DNA from: Thermogemmatispora carboxidivorans
GTDB lineage: Bacteria; Chloroflexota; Ktedonobacteria; Ktedonobacterales; Ktedonobacteraceae
Reading direction: 5' to 3'
Assembly (NCBI RefSeq): GCF_000702505.1
Contig: NZ_JNIM01000001.1
Location: 4,936,327-5,000,326, forward strand
DNA length: 64,000 nt
Shown here: piece after piece, positions 8,381-15,235 of the stretch
Position numbering within the stretch: the first letter of the stretch is position 1
Layout: each line of letters opens with the position of its first letter
Program-made: the position numbers and the translations under genes
Notes under the pieces: model-generated
Told to the model about the DNA's origin: nothing
The model's database searches: none
Seen by the model: the letters and a program-made list of their open reading frames with translations, nothing else

Positions 8381-9026
8381 GGGTGTAGCTCAATCGGTAG
8401 AGCAGCGGTCTCCAAAGTGCGCCCCTGTGGTGCTTCTGCTCTTGTTGCGGTAGCGCAACATCACTGAAGCGGGTGTGATTAAAGCACGACCTTACCTGGC
8501 CTCCGAAAGGGGGCGGGGACAACAGCATGGTCGAAAAGTCCGGTGGCCTGCGCCACAAGCAACGCACGGCGATACGCCCACCGGGCAGCTAGGCCGGGCA
8601 TGGTGAAGGCTGGATTGCTTGAACCTCAGCCGCTCGCTTCGCTGGATTGTCAGTCGCAATTTGGAGGGCTGGCAACCGCTTCTCCAGCGAGGCACTCGTC
8701 AGGCGCACGGCGCCCAGGCGAGTGTAGCGGCGAACGAGGCACCTAAACCCGGAGCAGAGCAGCAGTGCAACTGGGGGATCGCCTAAACACCGCAAGGTGC
8801 ATGGCGACGGAGCATCCATAGTACTCAAATGCTCAGGGTAATGCCTGAGACATGGGGAAGGGATGCAGGAGGTCTGGCCCGCGGTTGGCTTCCGACCTCT
8901 GGAGAGCCGGATGCATCGAAAGATGCACGTCCGGTTCGGGGAGAGATCATCGCCAGCCCATTGAAGATGGGTTGCGGTGGAGCAGCTCCACACCGCAGGT
9001 TGCGGGTTCAAGTCCTGCCGCCCCTG
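8381..9026 (+). tRNA. tRNA-Trp (anticodon CCA), split by a group II intron
   Basis: Exon 1 is 8381-8418 and exon 2 is 8992-9026. Joined, they give a complete 73-nt tRNA: acceptor AGGGGTG/CGCCCCT (one G-T pair), D arm GCTC...GAGC, anticodon stem GCGGT/ACCGC with loop CTCCAAA (anticodon CCA), T arm GCGGG-TTCAAGT-CCTGC, and discriminator G9026, which bacterial TrpRS expects. CCA is not encoded, unlike in the tRNA-Ser just upstream. The intron falls after position 38, at the 3' edge of the anticodon loop. Without splicing the anticodon arm cannot form, so if this is the only tRNA-Trp gene then splicing is essential for translation. Whether another copy exists cannot be seen from this window. Confidence 0.96.
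8419..8991 (+). mobile_element. ORF-less group II intron interrupting tRNA-Trp
   Basis: 573 nt. It begins GTGCG (group II consensus GUGYG) and ends AC (consensus AY). Domain V is a 34-nt hairpin at 8904-8937: an 8-bp lower stem with the catalytic AGC at 8905-8907, a CG bulge, a 6-bp upper stem and a GAAA tetraloop (8918-8921). Domain VI (8938-8991) can pair at its base GGAG (8940-8943) with CTCC (8986-8989), with a candidate branch-point A8984 seven nt from the 3' splice site. EBS1 TTTGGAG (8660-8666) is fully complementary to IBS1 CTCCAAA (8412-8418). A GACGGAGCATCCATAGTACTC-like segment at 8803-8823 resembles bacterial group II core sequence. Domain IV is short and no reverse-transcriptase/maturase frame is present, so any protein help must come in trans. 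Confidence 0.93.
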
Positions 9027-9036
9027 CTCGTGACCA

Positions 9037-9071
9037 GGTTGGTGCTCGTCAAGAGCACCAACCTTTTTTTT
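9037..9071 (+). terminator. Intrinsic terminator after tRNA-Trp
   Basis: Perfect 11-bp stem (GGTTGGTGCTC/GAGCACCAACC) with a 5-nt loop, followed by eight T. It lies 10 nt after the tRNA-Trp 3' end. Confidence 0.95.
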
Positions 9072-9521
9072 GCTTCGATCCTCCCCCCTTAGTAGCGCGC
9101 CAGGCGATCTGGCCTCAACTGGCACCTCTTATATACCGCTCGCCTGCTGCCGCGGCCAGCCTTGGCCCCAGCTTCACGCATTGCCCCATCTCCAGCAGGT
9201 ATGGTATCATAGGCAACAGAGCAACATGCCAGACGGCAAGGAAGGGCAGCAGGAAAGGCCAGCGCGCAAGCCAGGCCAGACCAGCCCAGAGCAGGCAGAG
9301 TCGCAGAGCAGCTCAGCAGAGAGGGAGGGCAGAGGACAGCAGGCAGAGCCACCTGCTTCCCCCATCTCTTTCCTGCCTCGCTCCTTTTGCCGCACGCCGG
9401 CCCGGATTGGCTACCTGGCTGCCTGCAGAGAGCGCTCCTGGTTCCGCTGGCAGGTACAGCGGTCGGTCACTCAACAGAGAGATAGACAAGGGCCGCTTCA
9501 GCATCGTGAAGGGATGTTCGT
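9072..9521 (+). other. Intergenic region before coaD
   Basis: 450 bp without a supported gene. The only signal I see is a weak promoter-like pair, TTGCCC (9181-9186), 18 nt, TATCAT (9205-9210). If used it would give coaD a leader of about 300 nt. The rest is GC-rich with short imperfect CAGAG/GCAG runs. Confidence 0.4.
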
Positions 9522-10037
9522 GTGAGCAACGTAGAGAAACGTCAACGGATTGCCGTTTATCCGGGCAGTTTTGACCCGCTCACGCACGGCCACCTGGATA
9601 TTGCGCGGCGCGGCGCCCGCCTTTTCGATACGCTGATCGTGGCAGTCTACGCTGTTCCCGATAAGAACCTGCTCTTCTCTGTCGACGAGCGGGTGCAGCT
9701 CTGGGAAGAGGTCATTGCTGCCGAGGGCCTCGCCAATGTGCGCGTTGAGAAATTTTACGGTCTCGCCGTTGAATTTGTACGCTCGGTAGGTGGTTCAGTT
9801 ATCATCAAGGGCCTGCGCTCCCCCAACGACTTCGAGGCCGAGTTTCAACAAGGGCTGATGAATCGCAAATTGGCCCCGGAAATCGAGACCGTCTGTCTGC
9901 TGACGAATCTACAGCATCTTTTTGTCAGTTCTTCCCTGCTCAAGGAGGTAGCTCGACTGGGAGGGAATGTCAGCGACATGTTGCCGCCCGTGGTCATTAA
10001 AGCCCTGCAGCGCAAATTCGGCCAGAGCGAATCTTGA
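9522..10037 (+). CDS. coaD: Phosphopantetheine adenylyltransferase
   Basis: 171 residues, slightly longer than the usual 160. It transfers AMP from ATP to 4'-phosphopantetheine, the penultimate step of coenzyme A synthesis, in the cytoplasm. The nucleotidyltransferase signature is at the N-terminus: YPGSFDPLTHGHLDI (13-27) with the TxGH-type motif at 21-24. KGLRSPNDFEAEFQ in mid-protein and SSSLLKEVARLGG near residue 130 are also family-typical. The start is GTG 9522 with AAGGGA 8 nt upstream; there is no ATG nearby. It heads a run of plus-strand housekeeping genes that includes fabD and acpP, which use the CoA-derived cofactor. Confidence 0.95.
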   Translation: MSNVEKRQRIAVYPGSFDPLTHGHLDIARRGARLFDTLIVAVYAVPDKNLLFSVDERVQLWEEVIAAEGLANVRVEKFYGLAVEFVRSVGGSVIIKGLRSPNDFEAEFQQGLMNRKLAPEIETVCLLTNLQHLFVSSSLLKEVARLGGNVSDMLPPVVIKALQRKFGQSES

Positions 10038-10413
10038 GTGTCACTCAGCCATCAACCATGTGATGAAGCGTGACCTTGTCAGCCTCGGCCAGATTGCCAT
10101 CGCGCCGCCGATGCGCGGCCACCGGCAGAGAGACAGGTCAGAGGCTTACAGCCCGTGACAGGCTCCCTGACCGAAGGCCCGAGGCCGCTCGGTGCAGGCA
10201 GGCAGACAGACAGACAGATAGGCAACAGGCCGGCCTGTTGCGAGCAACATGGCGGGGAACATCAGCCGAGTGCGCTCTCCTCCAACGGCCCGGGTCGCTG
10301 GAGCCGATCAATCAGCTCAGCGGCGCAGCCTGTGAGTGGAGCGATCACTCATCTGTTCGTCGGTTATACTGTCAGCCAGCTGCAAGAGAGCACGAGGAAG
10401 AGGAAGGGTCAGT
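10038..10413 (+). other. Intergenic region with short tandem repeat and palindrome
   Basis: 376 bp with no supported gene. It carries a degenerate GCAG/GACA tetranucleotide tract at 10194-10223. Immediately after it comes a perfect 20-nt palindrome, GCAACAGGCC/GGCCTGTTGC (10222-10241), not followed by a T-run. Confidence 0.55.
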
Positions 10414-11091
10414 GTGGATATACTCTATCTGGTAGATCGCCTGGAAAACCTGATCGCCAGCAGCCGCAGGATGCCCCTGGTCAATCAGATCATGGTCAGG
10501 GAAGCCGAGATTCTGGCGATTCTTGATCAAATGCGTGCGGCCATTCCAGAAGAGGTCAAGCAGGCCAGGCGCCTGCTGCAGGAGAGGGAGCGCATCCTGG
10601 CTCAGGCCCAGGCAGAGGCGGCCAGTATCCTGGCCAAGGCCCGCGAGGAGTCCGAGCGCGTCATGGATCGCGAGGGGCTGCTGCGCCAGGCCGAGGAGCG
10701 CTCAGAAGAGTTGGTACGTCTGGCCGAGGAACAGGCCCAGCAGCTTAAGAGCGAGGCCAACGCCTACGTTGCGGAGACCTTGCGCTCCTTGCATGAGCAC
10801 CTGACAGCGATCGAGACGGAGATCAGCCGTACCATTCTCAGCATCGAGAAGGGTCTGGAAAGCCTGGAGGTCTCTTCACCGTATGTCGAAGAAGAGAGTC
10901 CAGGTGAGGACCAGGCCGCCGGGGAGCTGTCAGAGGAGGACTATGCCCCCTACGCCGATGAGGAGGAGGTGGAGGATGCCCTGCCCCCCCATCCTTCCCC
11001 CCGCCGCTCTTCCCTGGCCGCTGATACGATGGGCGGTCCCATGCTGGGGCGCCCAGGCGAGCCACCACGCCGCCCTGAGCCCAGGGCTTGA
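10414..11091 (+). CDS. Coiled-coil protein of unknown function
   Basis: 225 residues. Residues about 30-150 are almost entirely helical and rich in Glu, Ala, Gln and Arg, with heptad-like spacing (for example ERERILAQAQAEAASILAKA). This resembles the stalk of ATP synthase b subunits or DivIVA-type scaffolds, but no membrane helix or DivIVA N-terminal motif is present. The C-terminal third is acidic and then Pro-rich. GTG 10414 is chosen because GGAAGGG lies about 6 nt upstream; the open frame upstream is Arg/Ser-rich and unlike the rest. Its place between coaD and yceD suggests a constitutive role. I cannot assign a function. Confidence 0.75.
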   Translation: MDILYLVDRLENLIASSRRMPLVNQIMVREAEILAILDQMRAAIPEEVKQARRLLQERERILAQAQAEAASILAKAREESERVMDREGLLRQAEERSEELVRLAEEQAQQLKSEANAYVAETLRSLHEHLTAIETEISRTILSIEKGLESLEVSSPYVEEESPGEDQAAGELSEEDYAPYADEEEVEDALPPHPSPRRSSLAADTMGGPMLGRPGEPPRRPEPRA

Positions 11092-11117
11092 CACACCTTC
11101 TCAGGGTCACCTATAAT
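11088..11117 (+). promoter_or_regulatory. Strong promoter for yceD-rpmF
   Basis: TTGACA (11088-11093), 18-nt spacer, TATAAT (11112-11117): both boxes match the sigma-70 consensus exactly. The -35 overlaps the end of the coiled-coil gene, and the leader to yceD is about 130 nt. Confidence 0.9.
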
Positions 11118-11253
11118 GAACCAGCGTACGTGAGAAGCTGAGTATCTTCCAGACTTGCGCCATCGACAGACAGCCTGACCTGTTCAGCTCTATTTGTAGC
11201 CCTTCTCCCGTTTAGTCGTCTACTCTGGGGCAAAAAGTGAGGTTCCGTTTCCT

Positions 11254-11793
11254 ATGCAGTACAACGTGGCGCAACTGCTGAAGGCACCCATCGGGACTGC
11301 CTTCCAGGCAGATATTCATGAAGAAGATGTTCAGCTGGATAGCGATCTTAAGATACTCGGCGCTATCAATGGCCACGTCCGCATGCGACGCACCGACTAC
11401 GGGTTGCTGGTCGATGGCTGGGTGGATCTGACCCTCTCGATGGTTTGCGATCGCTGCTTGAAGCCTTTTGAGCAGCCTATGCATATCACCTTCGAAGAGC
11501 TGTTCTATCCTACCATCGATGTCACCAGTGGCGTGCCTGTTCCCCCACCTCTGGGTGAGGACGAGGGCTTTCCGATTGACGAGCACCATCATCTTGATTT
11601 GAGCGAAGCCGTGCGCCAGCACCTGCTGCTGGCGCTGCCCATGCCTGCGCTCTGCCGCGAGGATTGCCCTGGCCTCTGCCCGCAGTGCGGCCACGATCTG
11701 AGTCTGGGACCCTGCCAGTGCCAGCCGGAGATCGATCCGCGCTGGGGCACGCTGGCCGAGCTGTTGCAACAGCGTTTACCGTCGCAGGCTTGA
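11254..11793 (+). CDS. yceD: YceD family protein (DUF177), 23S rRNA-accumulation factor
   Basis: 179 residues. YceD proteins are needed for normal 23S rRNA levels in bacteria and plastids and are typically encoded directly upstream of rpmF, as here. The conserved MVCDRCLKPF motif is at 63-72. The C-terminus carries a cysteine cluster, LCREDCPGLCPQCGHDLS (Cys134, 138, 142, 145) plus Cys154 and Cys156, which probably binds zinc. ATG 11254 is preceded by GTGAGG-type sequence. It is followed by rpmF after 81 nt and shares the consensus promoter at 11088-11117. Confidence 0.9.
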   Translation: MQYNVAQLLKAPIGTAFQADIHEEDVQLDSDLKILGAINGHVRMRRTDYGLLVDGWVDLTLSMVCDRCLKPFEQPMHITFEELFYPTIDVTSGVPVPPPLGEDEGFPIDEHHHLDLSEAVRQHLLLALPMPALCREDCPGLCPQCGHDLSLGPCQCQPEIDPRWGTLAELLQQRLPSQA

Positions 11794-11874
11794 CGCGCTC
11801 GCTGGTCACGCTGGTCATCCAGCCCGTTCCTGCCAGCCAGCCCGATTATGGAGATAGAGGAGGAGCTTTATTCT

Positions 11875-12066
11875 ATGGGCGCATTACCAAAACAGCGAGT
11901 TTCCCATGCGCGTAAGGGCGAGAGGCGCGCGCATTTTCACCTGAAGCTGCCTCAGCTGGTGCTCTGTCCACAGTGCCGCTCGCCGCGGCTCGCCCATCAC
12001 GCGTGTCCTAAGTGCGGCACCTACCGCGGTCGCCAGGTCTTCTGGCCGAAGGAGCGCAAGCATTAG
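11875..12066 (+). CDS. rpmF: 50S ribosomal protein L32
   Basis: 63 residues. The N-terminus has the L32 signature PKQRVSHARKGERRAH. A zinc ribbon follows with CPQC and CPKC pairs. I place the start at ATG 11875 because the family begins with this Met and GGAGGAG lies about 11 nt before it; an in-frame Met nine codons upstream overlaps that ribosome-binding site. It follows yceD, the usual bacterial arrangement. In many bacteria plsX sits between rpmF and fabD; here it is absent and a 218-bp gap takes its place. Confidence 0.96.
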   Translation: MGALPKQRVSHARKGERRAHFHLKLPQLVLCPQCRSPRLAHHACPKCGTYRGRQVFWPKERKH

Positions 12067-12284
12067 TGGCCACCCTGCCCCCGTGCGCACTGCGGTGCAC
12101 GCCAGCAGGCCTGCACCCGACAGACGGGGCGGACGGGCAAGCCGAGACTACGACCAAAAGAGGAGAGAGCGCGAGGCCACGTCCGCGGTCGGGCGAGGCA
12201 GGGCCAGAGCAGATACGACGATGAGTCAGTCGGTCCCAGTGCCTCGCTCGTGCCGCGTTTCTCCCTCGCGCACAGTGTAACCCT

Positions 12285-13331
12285 ATGACAGCACAAGGCA
12301 TAGCTTTCCTCTTCCCTGGACAGGGCAGTCAGACGGTGGGCATGGGGACCGATATTTATGAGCAGTCCCCTGCGGCCCGCCAGGTGTTTGAGCGGGCCGA
12401 CCAGGCTCTGGGCCTGGCTCTCAGTACTCTCTGCTTCCAGGGACCGGAAGAGCAGCTACGTGAGACGATTAACGCCCAACCCGCCATTGTCACTGTCAGC
12501 CTCGCCCTCCTGGCCGCACTGCAGGAGCGGCTTGCTCCCCACTCTAGCTGGTCGTCCTGGTCGTCCCCTTTGACTCCCACCTTCACCGCCGGCCACAGTG
12601 TTGGAGAATATGCCGCCCTCGTCGCTGCGGGCGCCCTCGACCTGGAGGACGCCGTACGCCTGGTGCGGGAACGGGGACGCCTGATGCATCATGAAGGAGG
12701 CGTCTGCCCGGGCGGAATGGCGGCGGTGATTGGCCTGGATGAGGCAACGCTCCAGGAGATCTGTCAGGAGGCCAGTCAAGAGGCCGCACGGGAAGGAGCA
12801 GCGGCCCAGCCTCAGACCAGCCATCCTGGCTGGGGCAAGGTGAGCGTGGCCAATGTCAACGCCCCCGGCCAGATCGTCATCTCCGGTGAGCAGCACGCCC
12901 TCGCGTTGGCAATGGAGCGAGCGAAGACGCGCGGCGCCAAGCGGGTCATTCCTCTGGCAGTCAGTGGCGCCTTCCACTCGCCCGTCATGGAGCCTGCTGC
13001 CGCTGGTTTGGCCCAGGCACTGGCTACTACGCCGTTGCGCGAGGCAAGCATCCCTATCATCAGCAATATCGAGGCGCGTCCGCTGACCAATGCGGAGGCC
13101 CTGCGCCAGGAGCTGGCGCGGCAGGTCGTCGCCCCCGTGCAGTGGATTCGCAGCGTCGAGTACCTGGCCGCTGCCGGTGTCAGGATCTATCTGGAGATCG
13201 GCCCCGGCTCAGTGCTGACCGGCCTGGTCAAACGCATTGTTCGCGATGCTACCACCGTGTCCATTAGCAACGCCAGCGAACTGGACAAAGCGGTGACTGC
13301 CTTGCGTGAGCAAGGGTTGCTCCAGCTCTGA
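12285..13331 (+). CDS. fabD: Malonyl-CoA:ACP transacylase
   Basis: 348 residues, longer than the usual 310. It moves malonyl from CoA to acyl carrier protein to feed fatty-acid chain extension. FLFPGQGSQTVGMG opens the protein. The nucleophile Ser105 lies in GHSVGEYAALVAAGA, and the catalytic His231 lies in SGAFHSPVMEPA. Two low-complexity insertions explain the extra length: a Ser/Trp-rich one just before the active site (about 86-98) and a polar one at about 160-184. Next to acpP (1.1 kb downstream) it makes a partial fab cluster without fabH, fabG or fabF. Confidence 0.95.
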   Translation: MTAQGIAFLFPGQGSQTVGMGTDIYEQSPAARQVFERADQALGLALSTLCFQGPEEQLRETINAQPAIVTVSLALLAALQERLAPHSSWSSWSSPLTPTFTAGHSVGEYAALVAAGALDLEDAVRLVRERGRLMHHEGGVCPGGMAAVIGLDEATLQEICQEASQEAAREGAAAQPQTSHPGWGKVSVANVNAPGQIVISGEQHALALAMERAKTRGAKRVIPLAVSGAFHSPVMEPAAAGLAQALATTPLREASIPIISNIEARPLTNAEALRQELARQVVAPVQWIRSVEYLAAAGVRIYLEIGPGSVLTGLVKRIVRDATTVSISNASELDKAVTALREQGLLQL

Positions 13332-13336
13332 TGCGG

Positions 13337-13342
13337 TATAAT
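13337..13342 (+). promoter_or_regulatory. Possible -10 box before the Asp23 gene
   Basis: TATAAT directly after the fabD stop, 100 nt before the next gene. No good -35 lies at the right distance, so this is tentative. Confidence 0.3.
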
Positions 13343-13437
13343 GAATCACAGGTTCTTGCCCGCAAGCCCGCGGAAAGAGTCTAGCGAGCAACCAGCGTCC
13401 CGTCAGGATGCTGCAAAGTCGAAGGGGAGCAAGCACT

Positions 13438-13770
13438 ATGACCAATGAGCCTCCAGGCGTGGTGCGCGTCGCCCGCCAGGTCTTGACAACTATCGTCTCG
13501 AATGCCGCGCTAGGGGTGGCCGGCGTGGTCCGCCTGGCCCGTGGAAGCGAGCGCTGGCCGGCTTTTGCTGGTCGCGAGATCCCGCGCCAGGGTGTGGCTC
13601 TGACGGTCAAGGACAATACCGTGAGCGTCGACCTTTACCTGGTCGTGGCTTCCGGCGTCAACGTCGTCGAGGTCGCCACCGCGGTCCAGGAAGAGGTGGC
13701 CGCCGCCTTGGAGCATATGGTCGGGATGCAGGTGCGTGAGATCAATGTCTACATCCAGGATGTGGCTTAA
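13438..13770 (+). CDS. Asp23/Gls24 family envelope-stress protein
   Basis: 110 residues, a single Asp23/Gls24 domain. The family-typical parts are VVRVARQVLTTIVSNAALGV near the start and EVATAVQEEVAAALEHMVGM with VREINVYIQDV at the end. In Gram-positive bacteria such proteins bind the membrane and relate to cell-wall stress. In Firmicutes a related gene (yqhY) sits by accB/accC and nusB, and this gene also sits next to nusB within a fatty-acid cluster, so it may be the YqhY-like member (inference). ATG 13438 has AGGGGAG 9 nt upstream. Confidence 0.88.
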   Translation: MTNEPPGVVRVARQVLTTIVSNAALGVAGVVRLARGSERWPAFAGREIPRQGVALTVKDNTVSVDLYLVVASGVNVVEVATAVQEEVAAALEHMVGMQVREINVYIQDVA

Positions 13771-13830
13771 CGCCTTGAGCAGAGGCAGGAAGACGAGAGA
13801 GGCACGATCACACCAGGTCAGTAGATACGT

Positions 13831-13858
13831 AAGTAGGCAGATAGGTAGGTAGGTAGTA
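13831..13858 (+). repeat. Degenerate GTAG tetranucleotide tract
   Basis: A run of GTAG/GCAG/ATAG units in the 213-bp gap before nusB. It resembles other 4-nt tracts in gaps of this window, such as 10194-10223 and 14974-15010. Confidence 0.7.
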
Positions 13859-13983
13859 GAGAGAGGAGATGTGGCATCCACGATGAGGCGTGTTCGACAG
13901 AGGCTAGCTTCCTGCTCGCGCGCAAGCGCACGCGGTCGGGCAAAGCCAGCAGCAAGCTAGACCAGCGATTGGGTGAAGACACT

Positions 13984-14436
13984 ATGCCGCTAGGGATACG
14001 CAGACAGGCCCGGATGGTCGCGCTGCAGGCGCTCTATGAGTTCGATACGGTACAGCACTCCCCGGTCGAGGTGGTGCGGCGCCATGCCCAAGAGCGCAAT
14101 CTGCATCCCCGGGTGGTGGATTATGCCCTTGAGCTGGTTGAGGGCACCTGCGCCCACCTGGAGACGATCGATGCGCAGATCCAGAGCGCTGCACGCGAAT
14201 GGCCACTTTCACAAATGGCTCGCATCGATAAAAATATCCTCAGACTTGCAATCTATGAGATTCTGTTTAATAATACGGTACCAGCAAAGGCAGCCATTAA
14301 CGAGGCGGTCGAATTAGCCAAGCTGTTTGGCAGCGACTCTTCGAGCCGCTTCGTCAACGGCGTCCTTGGCACAATATTTGCGCGGGCACAACAACAGCAG
14401 CCCACTCCAACAGCGGAAAGCGAGGTGACATCCTAA
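13984..14436 (+). CDS. nusB: Transcription antitermination protein NusB
   Basis: 150 residues, the normal size. NusB with NusE binds boxA RNA in rRNA leaders and supports antitermination. Visible family parts are RRQARMVALQALYEFD at the N-terminus, RIDKNILRLAIYEI in the middle and PAKAAINEAVELAKLFGS with SSRFVNGVLG at the end. ATG 13984 is used; an in-frame TTG five codons upstream is possible. The stop overlaps the acpP start by one base (TAATG), so the two are translationally coupled. Confidence 0.95.
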   Translation: MPLGIRRQARMVALQALYEFDTVQHSPVEVVRRHAQERNLHPRVVDYALELVEGTCAHLETIDAQIQSAAREWPLSQMARIDKNILRLAIYEILFNNTVPAKAAINEAVELAKLFGSDSSSRFVNGVLGTIFARAQQQQPTPTAESEVTS

Positions 14437-14696
14437 TGGCTTCTGGCTCTGGCTCCGGCACCGGCTCCGTCGCCGAGCGCTTGAAGCGGATCATCGTTGA
14501 GCAGCTCGGTGTCGATGAGAGCGAGGTGGTCCCCAGCGCCTCTTTCGTCGAGGATCTCAACGCGGACTCCCTGGATCTGGTGGAGCTGATCATGTCTCTG
14601 GAAGAGGAGTTTAAGCTCCAGATCTCGGATGAGGACGCTGAGAAGATCACGACGGTGGGTGAGGCCCAGGAATATATCGAGGAACATCTGCGCTAA
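14436..14696 (+). CDS. acpP: Acyl carrier protein
   Basis: 86 residues. The phosphopantetheine attachment site is Ser45 in NADSLDLVELIMSLEEEF, and the rest is the usual four-helix acidic protein. A Gly/Ser-rich N-terminal extension of about 10 residues precedes the first helix. It is coupled to nusB by the TAATG overlap. A short hairpin (AGCTC-CTTG-GAGCT, 14696-14709) follows but has no T-run. Confidence 0.96.
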   Translation: MASGSGSGTGSVAERLKRIIVEQLGVDESEVVPSASFVEDLNADSLDLVELIMSLEEEFKLQISDEDAEKITTVGEAQEYIEEHLR

Positions 14697-15235
14697 GCTC
14701 CTTGGAGCTGCGCTGATCTGATCCGATCTTATTATTCACTAACCTGACTCGATCTTCTTCTGCGGATACGAGAAGCAGGTGGAAGACAGGAGGCGGCGCG
14801 GTGGCCGCAGCTCTACGGCTCTATTTGTTTTCCCCTCTACCTTCCCTGGGGACTGCGGGATGCTCTCGGATCACGCCGTAGATGCGCTCGTCGCTTCGGC
14901 TTGTCTGGTAACAGACAGCCGGTCAAACCGCCTCTCTGCTTTTTCTCGCTACGCTTGTCTGCCCGCTTATGCGGTCAGTCAGTCAGTCAGTCGGTCGGTC
15001 GGTCGGTCAGCTCGCTCTGAGGGCAGGCGATGCGCTTCTCCAGCCAGATTTGATGGCTTATGTGGCGTGGGATGGGTGGGGCGGTGGTCGCCGCTGATCT
15101 CGTCTTCCCCCCTCACCTCTCCCTCTGTCACATTTCTTCTCCCCCAGGCATCTCCTTAAGTAAGGAGAGATTCCCTCGTCTGGCCGGCAACCCCCGGCTC
15201 TGGTTGACGTCAAGCGAGTGAGGATGTAGATAGCA
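14697..15235 (+). other. Long intergenic region before the sigma factor gene
   Basis: 539 bp with no supported gene. Its main feature is a tandem tetranucleotide tract at 14974-15010: four GTCA units, four GTCG units, then a last GTCA. No clear promoter was found. Confidence 0.6.
14974..15010 (+). repeat. GTCA/GTCG tetranucleotide repeat
   Basis: Nine consecutive 4-nt units, switching from GTCA to GTCG half way and ending in GTCA. This is the most regular short repeat in the window. It is about 230 bp upstream of the sigma factor start. Confidence 0.9.

Noticed and set aside
8675..8680. ACCGCT as EBS2, matching AGCGGT in exon 1
   Set aside because: It lies 3' of EBS1, whereas EBS2 normally precedes EBS1; CCGCT at 8630-8634 is the more plausible candidate.
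8381..9026. Group I intron in tRNA-Trp
   Set aside because: The 5' GTGCG, 3' AC and domain V hairpin with AGC triad and GAAA loop are group II features; no group I core (for example a terminal G preceded by P9.0) was seen.
8301..9125. Several open frames across the tRNA and intron region, considered as a maturase
   Set aside because: None shows reverse-transcriptase or maturase motifs; the segment is explained by tRNA exons and RNA domains.
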